Source: Endozoicomonas sp. ISHI1
GTDB taxonomy: Bacteria > Pseudomonadota > Gammaproteobacteria > Pseudomonadales > Endozoicomonadaceae
Reading direction: 5' to 3'
NCBI RefSeq assembly: GCF_024606225.1
Contig: NZ_JAGRPU010000019.1
Span: 1-64,000 of the forward strand
DNA length: 64,000 nucleotides
Both the position numbers and the translations under genes were made by a program. This document shows, piece by piece, positions 1 through 10,528 of the stretch. Position 1 is the stretch's first letter; every line of letters starts with the position of its first letter. The notes under the pieces are model-generated. The model saw nothing but the letters and a program-made list of their open reading frames with translations, had not been told where the DNA came from and made no database searches.

Positions 1-1
1 A

Positions 2-3000
2 CAAACCCCCGTTTTCCAGCAGGCTTCTAAAAATGGCACACTTGTTCGTTTGAAATCCACGACGGCAGACAGGCCAGAACTGGCTTCCGTAAACACCCAC
101 CCACCCCTGAGCAGCAAACCTCATACTCCCCCACTCACCCTTCTGGCCTACACCGAAAACCTGACTGACCTTGGGTTGGAAACCGGGAAAACCCGGAACA
201 ACACACGAACGTTGACAGGAGACAAACTCGCTGGCAACGTCGATTTATCCGGTGGCGGCAACGGGGGCTTCTTTTATTTGCCTCCCCCTCCACCCTGGGG
301 AGGTGGAGGGGGTTGGCCAACGGGATTATTCGAAATCGACCTGGTTGTCCTGAAACCGGTCATCTCATGGCTGCTGTCCATAGGCAAGGATTCTGCCTCG
401 CTTGAGGAACAGCCATCCCCGACACGTCTGAAAATAACACGCGTCAATGCCGATGGTTCTTCCAGTGAAGCCGTTATACCCGTTGGTTGGCTTGATTTCC
501 TGAATAGTGAGCAACTGACCGATGTTCACTTCTGGAACACCCTCTTCCAGCGTGGTGACACCTCTTGCCCGGCCAGCGAAAACCTTCAGTGGCAGCTTAA
601 CTGTTTAAAGCTATTTCTTGAGCGTACAGCCTTGAAGACAGATCATGCAGGTGGTTTGAAGGCAGGTAATGGGGATGGTGAACCCTCTGGCAGGGTTCCA
701 GACAAAGAATCAAAAGACGAAGATAACCATCATCAAAAGGAGCAGAGATTTGAACCCGAAGGCCAGGAGAGCCGATCATCGGGAGAAGGCAATGAAGACA
801 GAGAAGGTGGAGATGACAGCAAAGACGACAATGGAGAGGAGAGTGAAAAAAAGGCTACGACTCAAGACCTTCAGGAACTTGCGAACCAGCTTATAGCCAT
901 CATTGAAAGCGACGCTCCCGATGCCGTTTTTAAGCTGGGGCAAATACTGGATGAGCTGGACATGCCTCAGCGTTTGCAGGTTCTGAAAACAGAAGGCACA
1001 AACAACAGGGGGACTCCTGTCACGCCTCTTGAGGCGATACTGGAACTGCCGCGTTCATTCAAAGAGGGTTCATTGCGTAACCGGTTTATTGAGCAGCTGA
1101 TAGAATCTACAACCGATAAGACACGTACTTTGAATGATTTTAACATTCCGTCTGCCCTCCAAAAGATACCTCTGGCTGACCAGGCACTATCCGAAGCGGG
1201 CGACAACAACCTGAGCATTTTGTCCAAGATTGTTCAGGACATAATCCGAAGAGTCAATCAATCTGACACACAACCGCCTATGGGAGACTTTGAAAAGTCT
1301 TGTCTTACTGAGCACTTTGTTCAACTGTTCCTGCTCTACGAAAACCCATTTGGAACTATTTATGAACTGTTGGGGAAAATATCCGACGTAACCGTAATCC
1401 GTGATATTGTGTTCTGCGCTCATCCATTTACATATTCCAGTACTTTTCAGGAGATCTTCACACGATTTGAGCAGCACCCGTCTTACTTTAATTTTGTACG
1501 CTATTCAAATAGCCTGATGATGCTGTTGCGATCTTTCCCTTCAACAAAAGAACCTTCACAACGAGAGCCTTCACAACGAGAGCCTTCACTTCAAAAACTG
1601 TCACTACAAAAGCCTGTGATCAGCAACAATGATAATGCCTCCAACGGTACAATGGCCCATGGTTGCTCAGCATCAGATGAACGTCAATCCCTATGTAGCA
1701 GCGATCGCACCTCCAACGAAACAATAGTCAGTGGCGGTTTTGCATCTGATGAACGCCTATCAGGATGTAACAGCAATAATACCTCCAGCGAAACAATGGC
1801 CAGCCATGGAAACACATTCACCCATACCATCCGGCCATTTAACAGTGCCTCTGGCTCTGGTACCAGTTCTCTTAAAACGTCCACTGATAAGTACTTACTG
1901 CAGGGAGCAAAGCCAAAGCAGCCTGCCCGTACTGATCGGTCAAATGACTCTTCCCGAATGCGATCATATTCATTTCGTTCCTATGGTGATTATCAAAGCA
2001 ACCTGACACAGGACCAATTTGGCAGGGAAGTTCCGGGAATAGATCCAAATTTCTTAAGAAAACATTCGAACGACCATTCCCTTTTAGCTGACCAACCTCA
2101 TCCCCAAAACGCTTCCCCTGCACGGAGGAGTGGTACCCCGCGATTGCCTGCAGCCACCCCATTGATAAATCCGGGAAATACATTTAATGCGGACGGTAGC
2201 CCCGAAATTCATGAACCTCAAAATTTAGATCGTAGTCTGGAAAAGTTAAAACATGTTGTAATTCAGTTCCAAAGGGATAGAAGAGATTTTGAACGGTATA
2301 GAAACATTCGGGAAAAGGAAGAGCAAAAAAGACAGCAGATTAATGAGTTAACTGCACAGATTCAGTGGTTAACAACACAAAATCAATGGTTAACATCACA
2401 GAATCAATGGTTAATAACAGATAATCAGCAATTAAACTTAGATAAGCAAAATTTAGACAAAGAGAATCAAAATTTAAATGCAGCGAATCAAAATTTAAAT
2501 GCAGAGAATCGAAATTTAAATGCAGAGAATCAAAATTTAAATGCAGAGAATCAACACTTAAATGCGGAGAATCAAGAGTTAACTATAAAGAATCAGGAAT
2601 TAGATAGAGATAATCAGGGTTTACGGGGCTGCGTGGAGTGTTACGAAACTGACATCGGACGCTTGGAGGCAGAACTTCAAATAACGAGGGATGAGCTTAT
2701 ACAACATCGTTTGCACGACAGGGCTCATCAAGCATACCATCAGATGGCAGAACGCAGGCCGGAGAGATGCAATTGCGCAATGCACCGTGCTACACGGGCA
2801 ACGACCATCCAAAATGAGGCGACAAGCCCGTTGAATGAGCAGGCAAGCTCGTCTAGCGGCCACTTGGAACTAACATCAGCAAGCAATATCACCTCCGGAG
2901 AATACCTGCCGACGGCAGCAGCCAGACCGGTTATGCCGGGCAACGGCGGCTCTTTGGCTCCTCAGCCGTTGAACACCTTCAATGAGCAGCTCACCCCGTC

Positions 3001-3604
3001 CAATGAGCGGTCAGTCTTGTCGAATGAGGAGTTGCAGCAGTTACCGGAGCAAGAATCCCGAAGGCCAGTGTGCGAACATTTCCAAAGATTCTGCTATGTG
3101 GGTTTTGATTGCTGTCCGGGGTATTTCCCTTGCCATAGATGTCACAACGACAGGGGTTCATGTAAAGCTGAACTCAAGGCTGTTCATGCAATACGGTTTA
3201 TGTGTTCTATATGTGGATATGAGGGAGAAATTACGGAAGACTCCCAAACATGCCCGAACTGCGAAGAGCAAATGTCGGAATATTACTGTGCAAAATGCAA
3301 ACACTTCACCTCAAAATATAACGACCCGTTCCACTGCCATAAATGCGGTATTTGCCGGATGAAGGCAAGTGAATCCTTTCACTGTGATGTTTGCGGTGTC
3401 TGCATGCATAAAATGCTAAAGGGCAATCACAAATGCCGACCAGGCTCAGCGCACGACCGTTGCGGCATCTGCCTTGAAGATGCCTTCAGCGGCTGCCAGA
3501 TATTACCCTGCTCTCACAAAATTCATAAGCATTGCGCCATTGCAATGCTTCGAAACGGGATAAGAACCTGCCCTGTTTGCAGAGGCCCTGTATTTACTGA
3601 ATAA
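2..3604 (+). CDS. Secreted Pirh2/RCHY1-like RING-H2 zinc protein, copy 1 (5' end cut by window edge)
   Basis: The frame is open to the window edge. The residues before the TTG at 50 match the interior of the second copy at 3884, so the true start lies outside. From N to C: a proline/glycine stretch (PPPPPWGGGGG), a charged Asp/Glu/Lys-rich segment, a long low-complexity part, a coiled coil with a 7-residue repeat (NLNAENQ) at about residues 775-850 counted from the TTG, and three C-terminal zinc modules. The first (from about 1006, CEHFQRFC then CCPGYFPCHRCHND) matches a CHY zinc finger, the second (CAKCKHF, FHCHKCGICR, FHCDVCGVC) a CTCHY finger, and the last (about 1138-1179) is a RING-H2 with spacing C-x2-C-x12-C-x-H-x2-H-x2-C-x11-C-x2-C. 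This order is the hallmark of the eukaryotic E3 ubiquitin ligase RCHY1/Pirh2. Ligase activity in a host is inference. Confidence 0.88.
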   Translation, partial: QTPVFQQASKNGTLVRLKSTTADRPELASVNTHPPLSSKPHTPPLTLLAYTENLTDLGLETGKTRNNTRTLTGDKLAGNVDLSGGGNGGFFYLPPPPPWGGGGGWPTGLFEIDLVVLKPVISWLLSIGKDSASLEEQPSPTRLKITRVNADGSSSEAVIPVGWLDFLNSEQLTDVHFWNTLFQRGDTSCPASENLQWQLNCLKLFLERTALKTDHAGGLKAGNGDGEPSGRVPDKESKDEDNHHQKEQRFEPEGQESRSSGEGNEDREGGDDSKDDNGEESEKKATTQDLQELANQLIAIIESDAPDAVFKLGQILDELDMPQRLQVLKTEGTNNRGTPVTPLEAILELPRSFKEGSLRNRFIEQLIESTTDKTRTLNDFNIPSALQKIPLADQALSEAGDNNLSILSKIVQDIIRRVNQSDTQPPMGDFEKSCLTEHFVQLFLLYENPFGTIYELLGKISDVTVIRDIVFCAHPFTYSSTFQEIFTRFEQHPSYFNFVRYSNSLMMLLRSFPSTKEPSQREPSQREPSLQKLSLQKPVISNNDNASNGTMAHGCSASDERQSLCSSDRTSNETIVSGGFASDERLSGCNSNNTSSETMASHGNTFTHTIRPFNSASGSGTSSLKTSTDKYLLQGAKPKQPARTDRSNDSSRMRSYSFRSYGDYQSNLTQDQFGREVPGIDPNFLRKHSNDHSLLADQPHPQNASPARRSGTPRLPAATPLINPGNTFNADGSPEIHEPQNLDRSLEKLKHVVIQFQRDRRDFERYRNIREKEEQKRQQINELTAQIQWLTTQNQWLTSQNQWLITDNQQLNLDKQNLDKENQNLNAANQNLNAENRNLNAENQNLNAENQHLNAENQELTIKNQELDRDNQGLRGCVECYETDIGRLEAELQITRDELIQHRLHDRAHQAYHQMAERRPERCNCAMHRATRATTIQNEATSPLNEQASSSSGHLELTSASNITSGEYLPTAAARPVMPGNGGSLAPQPLNTFNEQLTPSNERSVLSNEELQQLPEQESRRPVCEHFQRFCYVGFDCCPGYFPCHRCHNDRGSCKAELKAVHAIRFMCSICGYEGEITEDSQTCPNCEEQMSEYYCAKCKHFTSKYNDPFHCHKCGICRMKASESFHCDVCGVCMHKMLKGNHKCRPGSAHDRCGICLEDAFSGCQILPCSHKIHKHCAIAMLRNGIRTCPVCRGPVFTE
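2364..2600 (+). repeat. 21-bp tandem repeat coding for coiled-coil heptads
   Basis: Successive 21-bp units such as AATTTAAATGCAGAGAATCA, with diverged relatives (TTAACATCACAGAATCAATG) upstream, encode seven-residue steps with Leu and Asn at fixed places, as expected for a coiled coil. Roughly five near-identical units lie at about 2467-2580. The second gene copy holds only one or two (around 6400-6480), so the number has changed since the duplication. Confidence 0.85.
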
Positions 3605-3883
3605 CTTAAAACAATGATCAACCGTCTGACCGGATTGAATACCAGTATTGGGCCGTTGAAGAGGTTGATGATGCCGAAGGATTTGTAACATAGGACGAGT
3701 AATCCAAATAGCAATTCAGGAATTCTTGGCTATTCTTTGTTCCTACCGAGAATAAAAAGATTAGCCAATGATGCTCCCTTATTTTTCCAGAGCAGAAAAC
3801 CGACACAGATTGTCCTGGCGTTTTCTATCAGACAAGGAGGGCGAAGTGGGTTTCATTGGCACAAGTTGTTTAGTGAGATTTTG
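3605..3883. other. Spacer between the two Pirh2-like genes
   Basis: The start of this spacer (3612-3643, AACAATGATCAACCGTCTG...) is nearly identical to 7381-7412 at the end of the second gene, so the duplicated unit includes the 3' flank. A strong purine-rich Shine-Dalgarno-like AAGGAGG sits at about 3834-3840, but no usable in-frame start lies at the right distance. No terminator is evident. Confidence 0.6.
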
Positions 3884-6800
3884 ATGCAGTTTTACCGCTT
3901 TTCCATAGCATTTGTTCTTTGCCTGCTAGCTATCGTGGTTATGCCTTTATGTCATTCCTCAACCCTCATTGACTGGCATCATTCCGATGGTCACAAGCTC
4001 CGGGTTGAAATCAATAATGGCACAGATCCCCAAAGTGTGAGTCAGTGGCAACTGAGTTTGTTACTTCCGGAAAGTTTCGATGACCAGAACAGCATGCTTT
4101 GCTTCAAGACACCTGTGGTGTCAGCAGACTCGGGCAGTATCGCAATAATGATAACAAACAACCCGGGCGACTACTGCTATCAACTGGTGATATTGAACAG
4201 GAAACAAACGACCGTTTTCCAGCAGACCTCTAAAAATGGCACACTTGTTCGCTTGAAATCCACGACGGCAGACAGGCCAGAACTGGCTTATGTAAGCCCC
4301 CATCAACTCCTGAACAGCAAAAACCATACTACCCCACTGACCCTTCTGACCTATCCCGACAATATGACAGAGAGTGGTCTGGAATCCGGGCAAACCCGGA
4401 ATAACACAGTGGCATTGGCAGGAGACAAGCTGGCTGGCAACGCCGATTTCCCCGGAGGCGGCAACGGGGGCTTCTTCTATTCGTTTCCCCCTCCACCCTG
4501 GGGAGGCAGAGGTGGCTGGCCATCAGGATTATTCGAAATCGATCTGCTTGTCCTGAAGCCCGTCATTACATGGCTGATGTTCGCAGGCAAGGATTCTATC
4601 TCGTTTGAGGCACAGCCATCCCCGGCGCGTTTGAAGATTACACGCGTTAATGCCGATGGCTCTTCCAGTGAAGCCGTTATATCTGTTAGTTGGCTTGATT
4701 TCCTGAGTATTGAGCAACTGACCGATGTTCATTTCTGGAACACCCTCTTCCAGCGTGCCTCCAGCTCTTGTCCGCTCAGCGAGAACCTTCAGTGGCAGCT
4801 TGGCTGTTTAAAACTATTTCTTGAGCGCACAGCGTTGAAGACACATCATGCTGGTGGCTTAAAAGCGGGTAATGGAGATGGTGAACCCTCTGACAGGCTG
4901 CCAGACAGAGAATCAAAGGACGAAAATAACGATCATCAAAAAGAGCAAAAATTTGAACCTGAAGATCAGGAAAGCAGATCACCGGGAGAAAGCGATAAAG
5001 ACACGGGTGGTGGAGATAAGAGAAAAGACGACAATGGAGAGGAGAGCGAAAAGAATGCTCCGACTCAAGACCTTCAGGAACTTGCGAACCAACTTATAGC
5101 GATCATTGAAAGCGACCATCCCGATGCCGCTTTGTTGCTGAGACAAATAATGGATGAGCTAGACATGCCTCATCGATTGCAGCTTCTGGAAACGACAGGC
5201 ACCAACAACAGAGGTCATTCTGTCACGCCTCTTGAGGCGGCACTGGAACTGCAGCGTTCTTTCAAAGAAAATTCATCGCGCAACTGTTTTATCAAACAGC
5301 TGATAGAAGCCACAAGCAATAAAACACGGACCTTGAATGACTTTGACATTCCGACTGCCCATCAACAGATACTTCCAGCTGGGCTGGCAATGCCCGAACC
5401 TGGCAATAACAACCTGAGGATTTTGTATAAGATTGTTGAGGACATAATCCATAAGGTCAATCAATCCGGGACACAGCCACCCATAGGAGACTTTGAGAAG
5501 TCTTGCTTCACTGAATACTTTGTTCAACTGTTCCTGCTCTATGCAAACCCATTTGGACCTGTTATTGAAGTGTTAGGGAAAATATCTGACCTGGCCATAT
5601 GCCGTGATATTATGACTCGTTCACAATCATTTACATTTCCCGGCACTTTTCTGGAGATCATAAAACAATTTGTGCAGCACCCGTCTTCCGATGCATTAGT
5701 ACACTTTTCAAATAGTCTGGTCATCCAGCTGCGACCTTTCTCTTCATCAAAAGAACCTTTACTTCAAAAATCTTCGCTGCAAGAGCTTGCAATCAGCAAC
5801 AGTGGTCATACCTCCAACAAAACAATGGCCAGCCATGGAAATGCATACACCGATTCCATCCAGCCATTAAATGGCCACGACATTGCTTCTGACTCTTCCG
5901 ACAGTCTTAAACCATCCAATGACAAATACTTACAGCAGGGAGCAAAACCAAAGCAGCGAGTCCTTGCTGATCGGTCAAATGATTCTTCTCAAAAGCGATT
6001 ATCTTCATTACCTCCGTATGTTGATTATCAAACCAAACGGGCACAAGACCGACCTGACCGGGAAGCGCGGGGGGTAAATCCAAACTTCTTAAATAGACAT
6101 TCGACCAATCGTTCCCTTTTAGTTGAGCAACCTTATTCCCAAACAGCTATACCTGCACAGACGAGGGATTTTCGGGAACGAACTACCCCTCCGTTGATGA
6201 CTTCGGGAAATACATTTAATACAGGCGACTACCCCGAAGACCATGAGCTTCAAAATTTAGAGCGTAGTTTGGAAAAGTTAGAACATGCTGTAAATCAGTA
6301 CCGCATGGATGGAATAGCATTTGAACCGGATAAAATCGCCCGGGAAAGAGAAGACAAAAAAAGGCAGCAAATTAAAGAGCTAACTGCACAGGTTCAATCG
6401 TTAATAACAGAGAATCAAAAATTAACTATAGAGAAGCAACATTTAAGTGCAGAGAATCAAGAGTTAACTATAAAGAATCAGGAGTTAGAGAGAGATAATA
6501 ACGGGTTACGGGGCTGCGTGGAGTGTTTCGAATCTGACAGCAGACGCTTGGAGGCAGAACTTCAAATAACGAAGGATAAGCTTATACAACAACGTTCAAT
6601 GTACGATGAGACCGATCAAGCATACCATCAGATGACAGCAACCAGTAATCCATTGATGCCTGGTAATAACACAGTACGTCGTGCTTCCCAGCAGCAGACG
6701 ATCATCCAAAATGAGGCGGCAAGCCCGTTGAATGATCAGCCGAACACCGACAATCTGCAGGTCAACCCATCCGATGAGCAGTCACTCTGGTCGAATGAGG

Positions 6801-7393
6801 AGTTACAGCAAACGCAGCAAGAATCCCGAAAGCCGGTGTGCAAACATTACCAAAGGTTCTGCTACGTGGGTTTTGCCTGCTGCCCGGGGTATTTCCCCTG
6901 CCAAAGGTGTCATAACGAAGACGAGGATTCATGTGAAATTGAAGTCAGGGCTGTTCATGCAATGCGGCTTAAGTGTTCTCTATGTGGATATGAGGGAGAA
7001 ATTACAGAAAACTCCCAGATATGCCCGGGATGTGATGAGCAAATGTGCACATATTACTGCGCAAAATGCAAACACTTCACCAGTATGGAAAAAAAACCGT
7101 TCCACTGCGATAAATGCGGTGTTTGTAGAATACACGCGGATAAATCCTTTCACTGTGATGTTTGCGGTGTCTGCCTGGACAAAAGGCTGGATGGCAATCA
7201 CAAATGCCGCCTAAACTCAGGCCATGATGAGTGCTGCATCTGCCTGGAAGATGCCTTCAGCGGCTGCCAGATATTGCCCTGTTCCCACAAAGTTCATAGA
7301 GAATGCGCCATTGCGATGTATCATAACGGAATAACAACGTGCCCTGTCTGCAGACAACCTTTCAGCACTCAGCAAGCTGCAAACAATGATTAA
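3884..7393 (+). CDS. Secreted Pirh2/RCHY1-like RING-H2 zinc protein, copy 2
   Basis: This is the full-length paralogue of the preceding gene, 1169 residues from ATG 3884. The frame stays open up to a TTG at 3737, but ATG 3884 gives a clean Sec signal peptide (MQFYRFSIAFVLCLLAIVV, then a small-residue cleavage region), so I chose it. A predicted beta-rich N-terminal region is followed by the same PPPPWGG stretch, an acidic/basic charged segment, a shorter coiled coil, and the same C-terminal order: CHY finger from about residue 986, CTCHY finger, RING-H2 at about 1116-1157 with all eight ligands. The last ten residues extend beyond copy 1 because the shared 3' flank is read through. It converges on the DUF484 gene 39 bp away. 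The family match to RCHY1 is strong in the zinc part only; the N-terminal 900 residues are not recognised. Confidence 0.88.
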   Translation: MQFYRFSIAFVLCLLAIVVMPLCHSSTLIDWHHSDGHKLRVEINNGTDPQSVSQWQLSLLLPESFDDQNSMLCFKTPVVSADSGSIAIMITNNPGDYCYQLVILNRKQTTVFQQTSKNGTLVRLKSTTADRPELAYVSPHQLLNSKNHTTPLTLLTYPDNMTESGLESGQTRNNTVALAGDKLAGNADFPGGGNGGFFYSFPPPPWGGRGGWPSGLFEIDLLVLKPVITWLMFAGKDSISFEAQPSPARLKITRVNADGSSSEAVISVSWLDFLSIEQLTDVHFWNTLFQRASSSCPLSENLQWQLGCLKLFLERTALKTHHAGGLKAGNGDGEPSDRLPDRESKDENNDHQKEQKFEPEDQESRSPGESDKDTGGGDKRKDDNGEESEKNAPTQDLQELANQLIAIIESDHPDAALLLRQIMDELDMPHRLQLLETTGTNNRGHSVTPLEAALELQRSFKENSSRNCFIKQLIEATSNKTRTLNDFDIPTAHQQILPAGLAMPEPGNNNLRILYKIVEDIIHKVNQSGTQPPIGDFEKSCFTEYFVQLFLLYANPFGPVIEVLGKISDLAICRDIMTRSQSFTFPGTFLEIIKQFVQHPSSDALVHFSNSLVIQLRPFSSSKEPLLQKSSLQELAISNSGHTSNKTMASHGNAYTDSIQPLNGHDIASDSSDSLKPSNDKYLQQGAKPKQRVLADRSNDSSQKRLSSLPPYVDYQTKRAQDRPDREARGVNPNFLNRHSTNRSLLVEQPYSQTAIPAQTRDFRERTTPPLMTSGNTFNTGDYPEDHELQNLERSLEKLEHAVNQYRMDGIAFEPDKIAREREDKKRQQIKELTAQVQSLITENQKLTIEKQHLSAENQELTIKNQELERDNNGLRGCVECFESDSRRLEAELQITKDKLIQQRSMYDETDQAYHQMTATSNPLMPGNNTVRRASQQQTIIQNEAASPLNDQPNTDNLQVNPSDEQSLWSNEELQQTQQESRKPVCKHYQRFCYVGFACCPGYFPCQRCHNEDEDSCEIEVRAVHAMRLKCSLCGYEGEITENSQICPGCDEQMCTYYCAKCKHFTSMEKKPFHCDKCGVCRIHADKSFHCDVCGVCLDKRLDGNHKCRLNSGHDECCICLEDAFSGCQILPCSHKVHRECAIAMYHNGITTCPVCRQPFSTQQAANND

Positions 7394-7432
7394 CCGTCTG
7401 ACCAGACTGAATAAACGGCGCTGGCGTCTGCT

Positions 7433-8176
7433 TCAGATGAGACGACTTACGACACGGCTGGTGACGTCACTGAGATAACCAATGAACAGGCTACCCATGG
7501 AGGCACGGAAATGATTTTCATCCCGGCTACCCAGGGCGAGAATGCCGACGTTGTCCGGAAAGTTCAACGGTGCCAGGGCTAATGAACCGATTTCCCCGTG
7601 GTGCTCCGGAAACAGGAATTCCAGCTCACGGGTTCTCATTCGACCACAAATGACTTTCTGGCCGGAAGATTGTCTATCACTGAAGCCCGAAAGCAGATCC
7701 CCCAGAATCTCATCCGCGGTCCCGGGATCTTCTTCCCGAATGGTAAGATTGGCTGGTTGGCGGGTAAACAGAATCAGGGAATGAAAGTCGATTTCAAAAT
7801 CCTGCTCCAGACCGTCCTTGAGTGTTTCGGTCGCCTGCTCAAGATCCTGACTTTCCAGAAGACCGAGCACCAGTTTGCGAGTTTGTTCAAAAAGACGGTC
7901 GTTATCCCGGGCAACATCCACCAGTTTGCCAAGCCTGCGTCGCAACTCAAGATTGTGCTCCCGTAACAGTTGTAACTGACGTTCAACCAGTGAAATCGCT
8001 ACCCCTCTTTCATGGGGGATTTTGAGATCCAGCAGCAGTTCATCCTGATTCATAAAAAAGTCAGGATGGCTTTTCAGGTACCGAATTACCTGATCCGCCG
8101 TTATAGAAGTGGCCTGGTTTGCTACGCCAGCGTTCCTCTTGCTCAGGGCTGTATCACTGGTTGACGAGTCTGTCAT
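7433..8176 (-). CDS. DUF484 family protein
   Basis: The 247-residue product has the typical N-terminal DUF484 segment ([19 protein letters not shown], then a short helical coil with [13 protein letters not shown]) and a GAF-like C-terminal half. Its start codon overlaps the dapF stop by 4 nt (ATGA), giving translational coupling. In pseudomonads and enterics the same gene sits between dapF and xerC; here xerC does not follow, and the Pirh2-like pair occupies that place. The molecular role of DUF484 is not established. Confidence 0.9.
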   Translation of the reverse strand: MTDSSTSDTALSKRNAGVANQATSITADQVIRYLKSHPDFFMNQDELLLDLKIPHERGVAISLVERQLQLLREHNLELRRRLGKLVDVARDNDRLFEQTRKLVLGLLESQDLEQATETLKDGLEQDFEIDFHSLILFTRQPANLTIREEDPGTADEILGDLLSGFSDRQSSGQKVICGRMRTRELEFLFPEHHGEIGSLALAPLNFPDNVGILALGSRDENHFRASMGSLFIGYLSDVTSRVVSRLI

Positions 8177-9003
8177 ATCCGTGTTTGTCCTTCAAATACC
8201 CGGGTAGCACTCCCGGTCATCATAACCGAGCAACCTTTTCCCGGCCAACGAATCTGAAGAGTGCCGCCCGGAAGATTAACCCGAACCTCTTCATTGAGTA
8301 ACCCTTGCAAACGACCCGCTACTACCGCCGCACAGGCACCGGAACCACAGGCCAGGGTTTCACCCACACCCCGCTCATAAACCCGGAGATTGATCTCTCC
8401 GGCATCCAGTACCTGCATAAAACCGGCATTACAACGTCTGGGAAAACGACTATGACCTTCAAGCCTGGGGCCCATAGATTCAACCGGTGCCCGATTAATA
8501 TCGTCCACTTGCCACACGGCATGAGGATTGCCCATGGAAACCGCCCCGACTGTCAGACTCTCTCCGTCTACATCCAGGTCATAGGTGGTTTGTGTGGACG
8601 ACGCCTTGAACGGAATCTGCTGAGGCTCCAGCCCGGGAACGCCCATGTCCACCGTCACATCACCATTGTCCTCGATGGTGAGTTCCATATTACCACCGGA
8701 GGTTTGCACTCTGATGGTGTCGCGCCCGATCAGTTTCTTGTCCCTGACAAAACGGGCAAAACAACGGGCACCATTACCACACTGCTCCACCTCACTGCCA
8801 TCGGCATTGAAAATCCGATAACGGAAATCCATATCCGGATCAGTGGGCGGCTCAACCATGAGCAACTGATCAAAGCCAATGCCAAAATTCCGGTCGGACA
8901 GGCTGCGAATTTTTTCCGGGGTAATGCGAATAGACTGGGTGACCCTGTCAACAACCATAAAGTCATTGCCCAAACCATGCATTTTTGTAAAGTGCAACAA
9001 CAT
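8173..9003 (-). CDS. dapF: Diaminopimelate epimerase
   Basis: This cytoplasmic enzyme converts LL- to meso-diaminopimelate for lysine and peptidoglycan synthesis. The 276-residue product starts [15 protein letters not shown], matching the family N-terminus; an upstream in-frame start at 9096 would add 31 residues inside lysA and is rejected. The two catalytic cysteines are in place: Cys75 in EQCGNGARC and Cys219 in ACGSGACA. It lies 10 bp after lysA and overlaps the DUF484 gene, so the three are one transcription unit with lptM. Confidence 0.97.
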   Translation of the reverse strand: MLLHFTKMHGLGNDFMVVDRVTQSIRITPEKIRSLSDRNFGIGFDQLLMVEPPTDPDMDFRYRIFNADGSEVEQCGNGARCFARFVRDKKLIGRDTIRVQTSGGNMELTIEDNGDVTVDMGVPGLEPQQIPFKASSTQTTYDLDVDGESLTVGAVSMGNPHAVWQVDDINRAPVESMGPRLEGHSRFPRRCNAGFMQVLDAGEINLRVYERGVGETLACGSGACAAVVAGRLQGLLNEEVRVNLPGGTLQIRWPGKGCSVMMTGSATRVFEGQTRI

Positions 9004-9013
9004 AGCGCAGTAG

Positions 9014-10282
9014 TTATCCCTCTGGTAGCAGTATTTCGTCAGCCCACTGGGCAGCCAGTTTTTCCCGGCGACGAACCAGATATACCTGATCACCATCGAC
9101 CATTATTTCAGCAGGGCGACAGCGGGAATTATAATTGGAACTCATTCCAAAGCCATAGGCACCGGCAGAGCGGACCGCCAGTAAATCGCCTTCAGCCACT
9201 CTCAGCTTTCTGTCTTTACCCAGAAAATCTCCGGTCTCACAGATTGGACCGACCACATCGCACAGGAGTTCCTCTCTCTCGTTGTTACTGACAACCGGCT
9301 CAATACCATGCCAGGCGCTATAGATAGAGGGGCGCAGCAGATCATTCATGGCCGCATCTACCACGGTGAAGGCCTTGTGGTCAGATTGTTTGATCAGCTC
9401 AATCCCGGTGACCAACATTCCGGCCTGTGCGGCAATCGATCGTCCGGGCTCAACCACAATTTTCAGATGCTTGTGGTGCTCATTGGCGGCCAGATGCTCT
9501 CTCACCTGACTCAGGTATTCTGAAGGTGTGGGTGGCTGCTCGTGCTCTTCATAGGAAATACCCAAGCCACCGCCAATATCCAGATGTTTGAGGATAATAT
9601 CCATCTCACGAAGCTGGTCAACCAGCAGCAATAGACGGTCCAGAGCATCAATAAACGGTTCTTTGGTCGTCAGCTGAGAGCCGATATGACAATCCACGCC
9701 TACCACTTCAATATTCGGCAGCTCAGCCGCCCGCTGGTAGACGGCAGGCGCAGCCTTGATATCAATACCGAATTTGTTGTCTTTCAGACCCGTAGAAATA
9801 TAAGGGTGGGTTCGGGCATCAACATCCGGATTCACCCGGACAGAAACAGCGGCCACTTTGCCCATGGCCTTGGCTTCTTGCTGGATTCTTTCCAGCTCTG
9901 TTTCTGACTCAATATTAAAGCAGTGAATCCCCAGCTCCAGAGCCCTTCTGATTTCGTGACGCTGTTTGCCGACACCGGAGAACACCACTTTGGAGGCTTC
10001 ACCACCGGCGGCCATGACCCGCTCCAGTTCACCGACAGACACGATGTCAAAACCTGCCCCCAGTTTTGCCAGAACATTCAGAACCGCCAGATTGCTATTC
10101 GCTTTAACGGCATAACAAATCAGGTGAGGCCAACCCTCCAGCGCCTGTTTATAGGCTTTAAAACCTTCTTCAAACCCTTTGCGGGAATAAATGTAGGCTG
10201 GGGTACCAAACTGTTCGGCAATTCGAGTCACGGGAACCTGTTCAGCGTAAAGCTCACCGTCACGACTGGGAAACCAATCCAT
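9014..10282 (-). CDS. lysA: Diaminopimelate decarboxylase
   Basis: This PLP enzyme decarboxylates meso-diaminopimelate to lysine. The 422-residue length is normal. Lys60 in CYAVKANSN is the PLP-binding lysine; [16 protein letters not shown] and the [11 protein letters not shown] loop (the last supplying active-site Cys across the dimer) are all present. It is followed 10 bp downstream by dapF, so the last two lysine-pathway steps are coexpressed. The small lipoprotein gene lptM lies 123 bp upstream in the same direction. Confidence 0.97.
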   Translation of the reverse strand: MDWFPSRDGELYAEQVPVTRIAEQFGTPAYIYSRKGFEEGFKAYKQALEGWPHLICYAVKANSNLAVLNVLAKLGAGFDIVSVGELERVMAAGGEASKVVFSGVGKQRHEIRRALELGIHCFNIESETELERIQQEAKAMGKVAAVSVRVNPDVDARTHPYISTGLKDNKFGIDIKAAPAVYQRAAELPNIEVVGVDCHIGSQLTTKEPFIDALDRLLLLVDQLREMDIILKHLDIGGGLGISYEEHEQPPTPSEYLSQVREHLAANEHHKHLKIVVEPGRSIAAQAGMLVTGIELIKQSDHKAFTVVDAAMNDLLRPSIYSAWHGIEPVVSNNEREELLCDVVGPICETGDFLGKDRKLRVAEGDLLAVRSAGAYGFGMSSNYNSRCRPAEIMVDGDQVYLVRRREKLAAQWADEILLPEG

Positions 10283-10405
10283 CAGACTGTCTTACTCTCT
10301 ATCATGAAATTTCTGGGGAGCATTATTCTACTTTTATGGGCTTAAGGCATCTATGCGCTTGGGGCATCTCTGCGCTTCGGTCGTCTGTCTCTCCCCGGAG
10401 ACTGA

Positions 10406-10528
10406 TTACTCTGACCCGCTATGTGTCAACTGCTGGGTGTCACCATCCTTTGGAAGATACAAATCTCCCTTCTGACCGCACCCGGCAAGCAGAAGAGTGG
10501 TGAACATGAGGGCAATGAGGGCTCTCAT
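10406..10528 (-). CDS. lptM: LptM/YifL-type small lipoprotein
   Basis: A 40-residue lipoprotein precursor: hydrophobic signal MRALIALMFTTLLLAGC with lipobox LAGC (Cys17), followed by the family signature GQKGDLYLP. The ATG at 10528 is preceded by AAGGAG at a 7-nt distance; the longer frame from 10588 lacks this. LptM homologues help assemble the LPS translocon protein LptD in the outer membrane. Its position directly upstream of lysA-dapF and divergent from cyaY is the common gammaproteobacterial arrangement. Confidence 0.9.
   Translation of the reverse strand: MRALIALMFTTLLLAGCGQKGDLYLPKDGDTQQLTHSGSE

Noticed and set aside
8305-9291. 328-codon plus-strand frame over dapF/lysA
   Set aside because: It lies antisense to two well-recognised enzymes and has no coding features.
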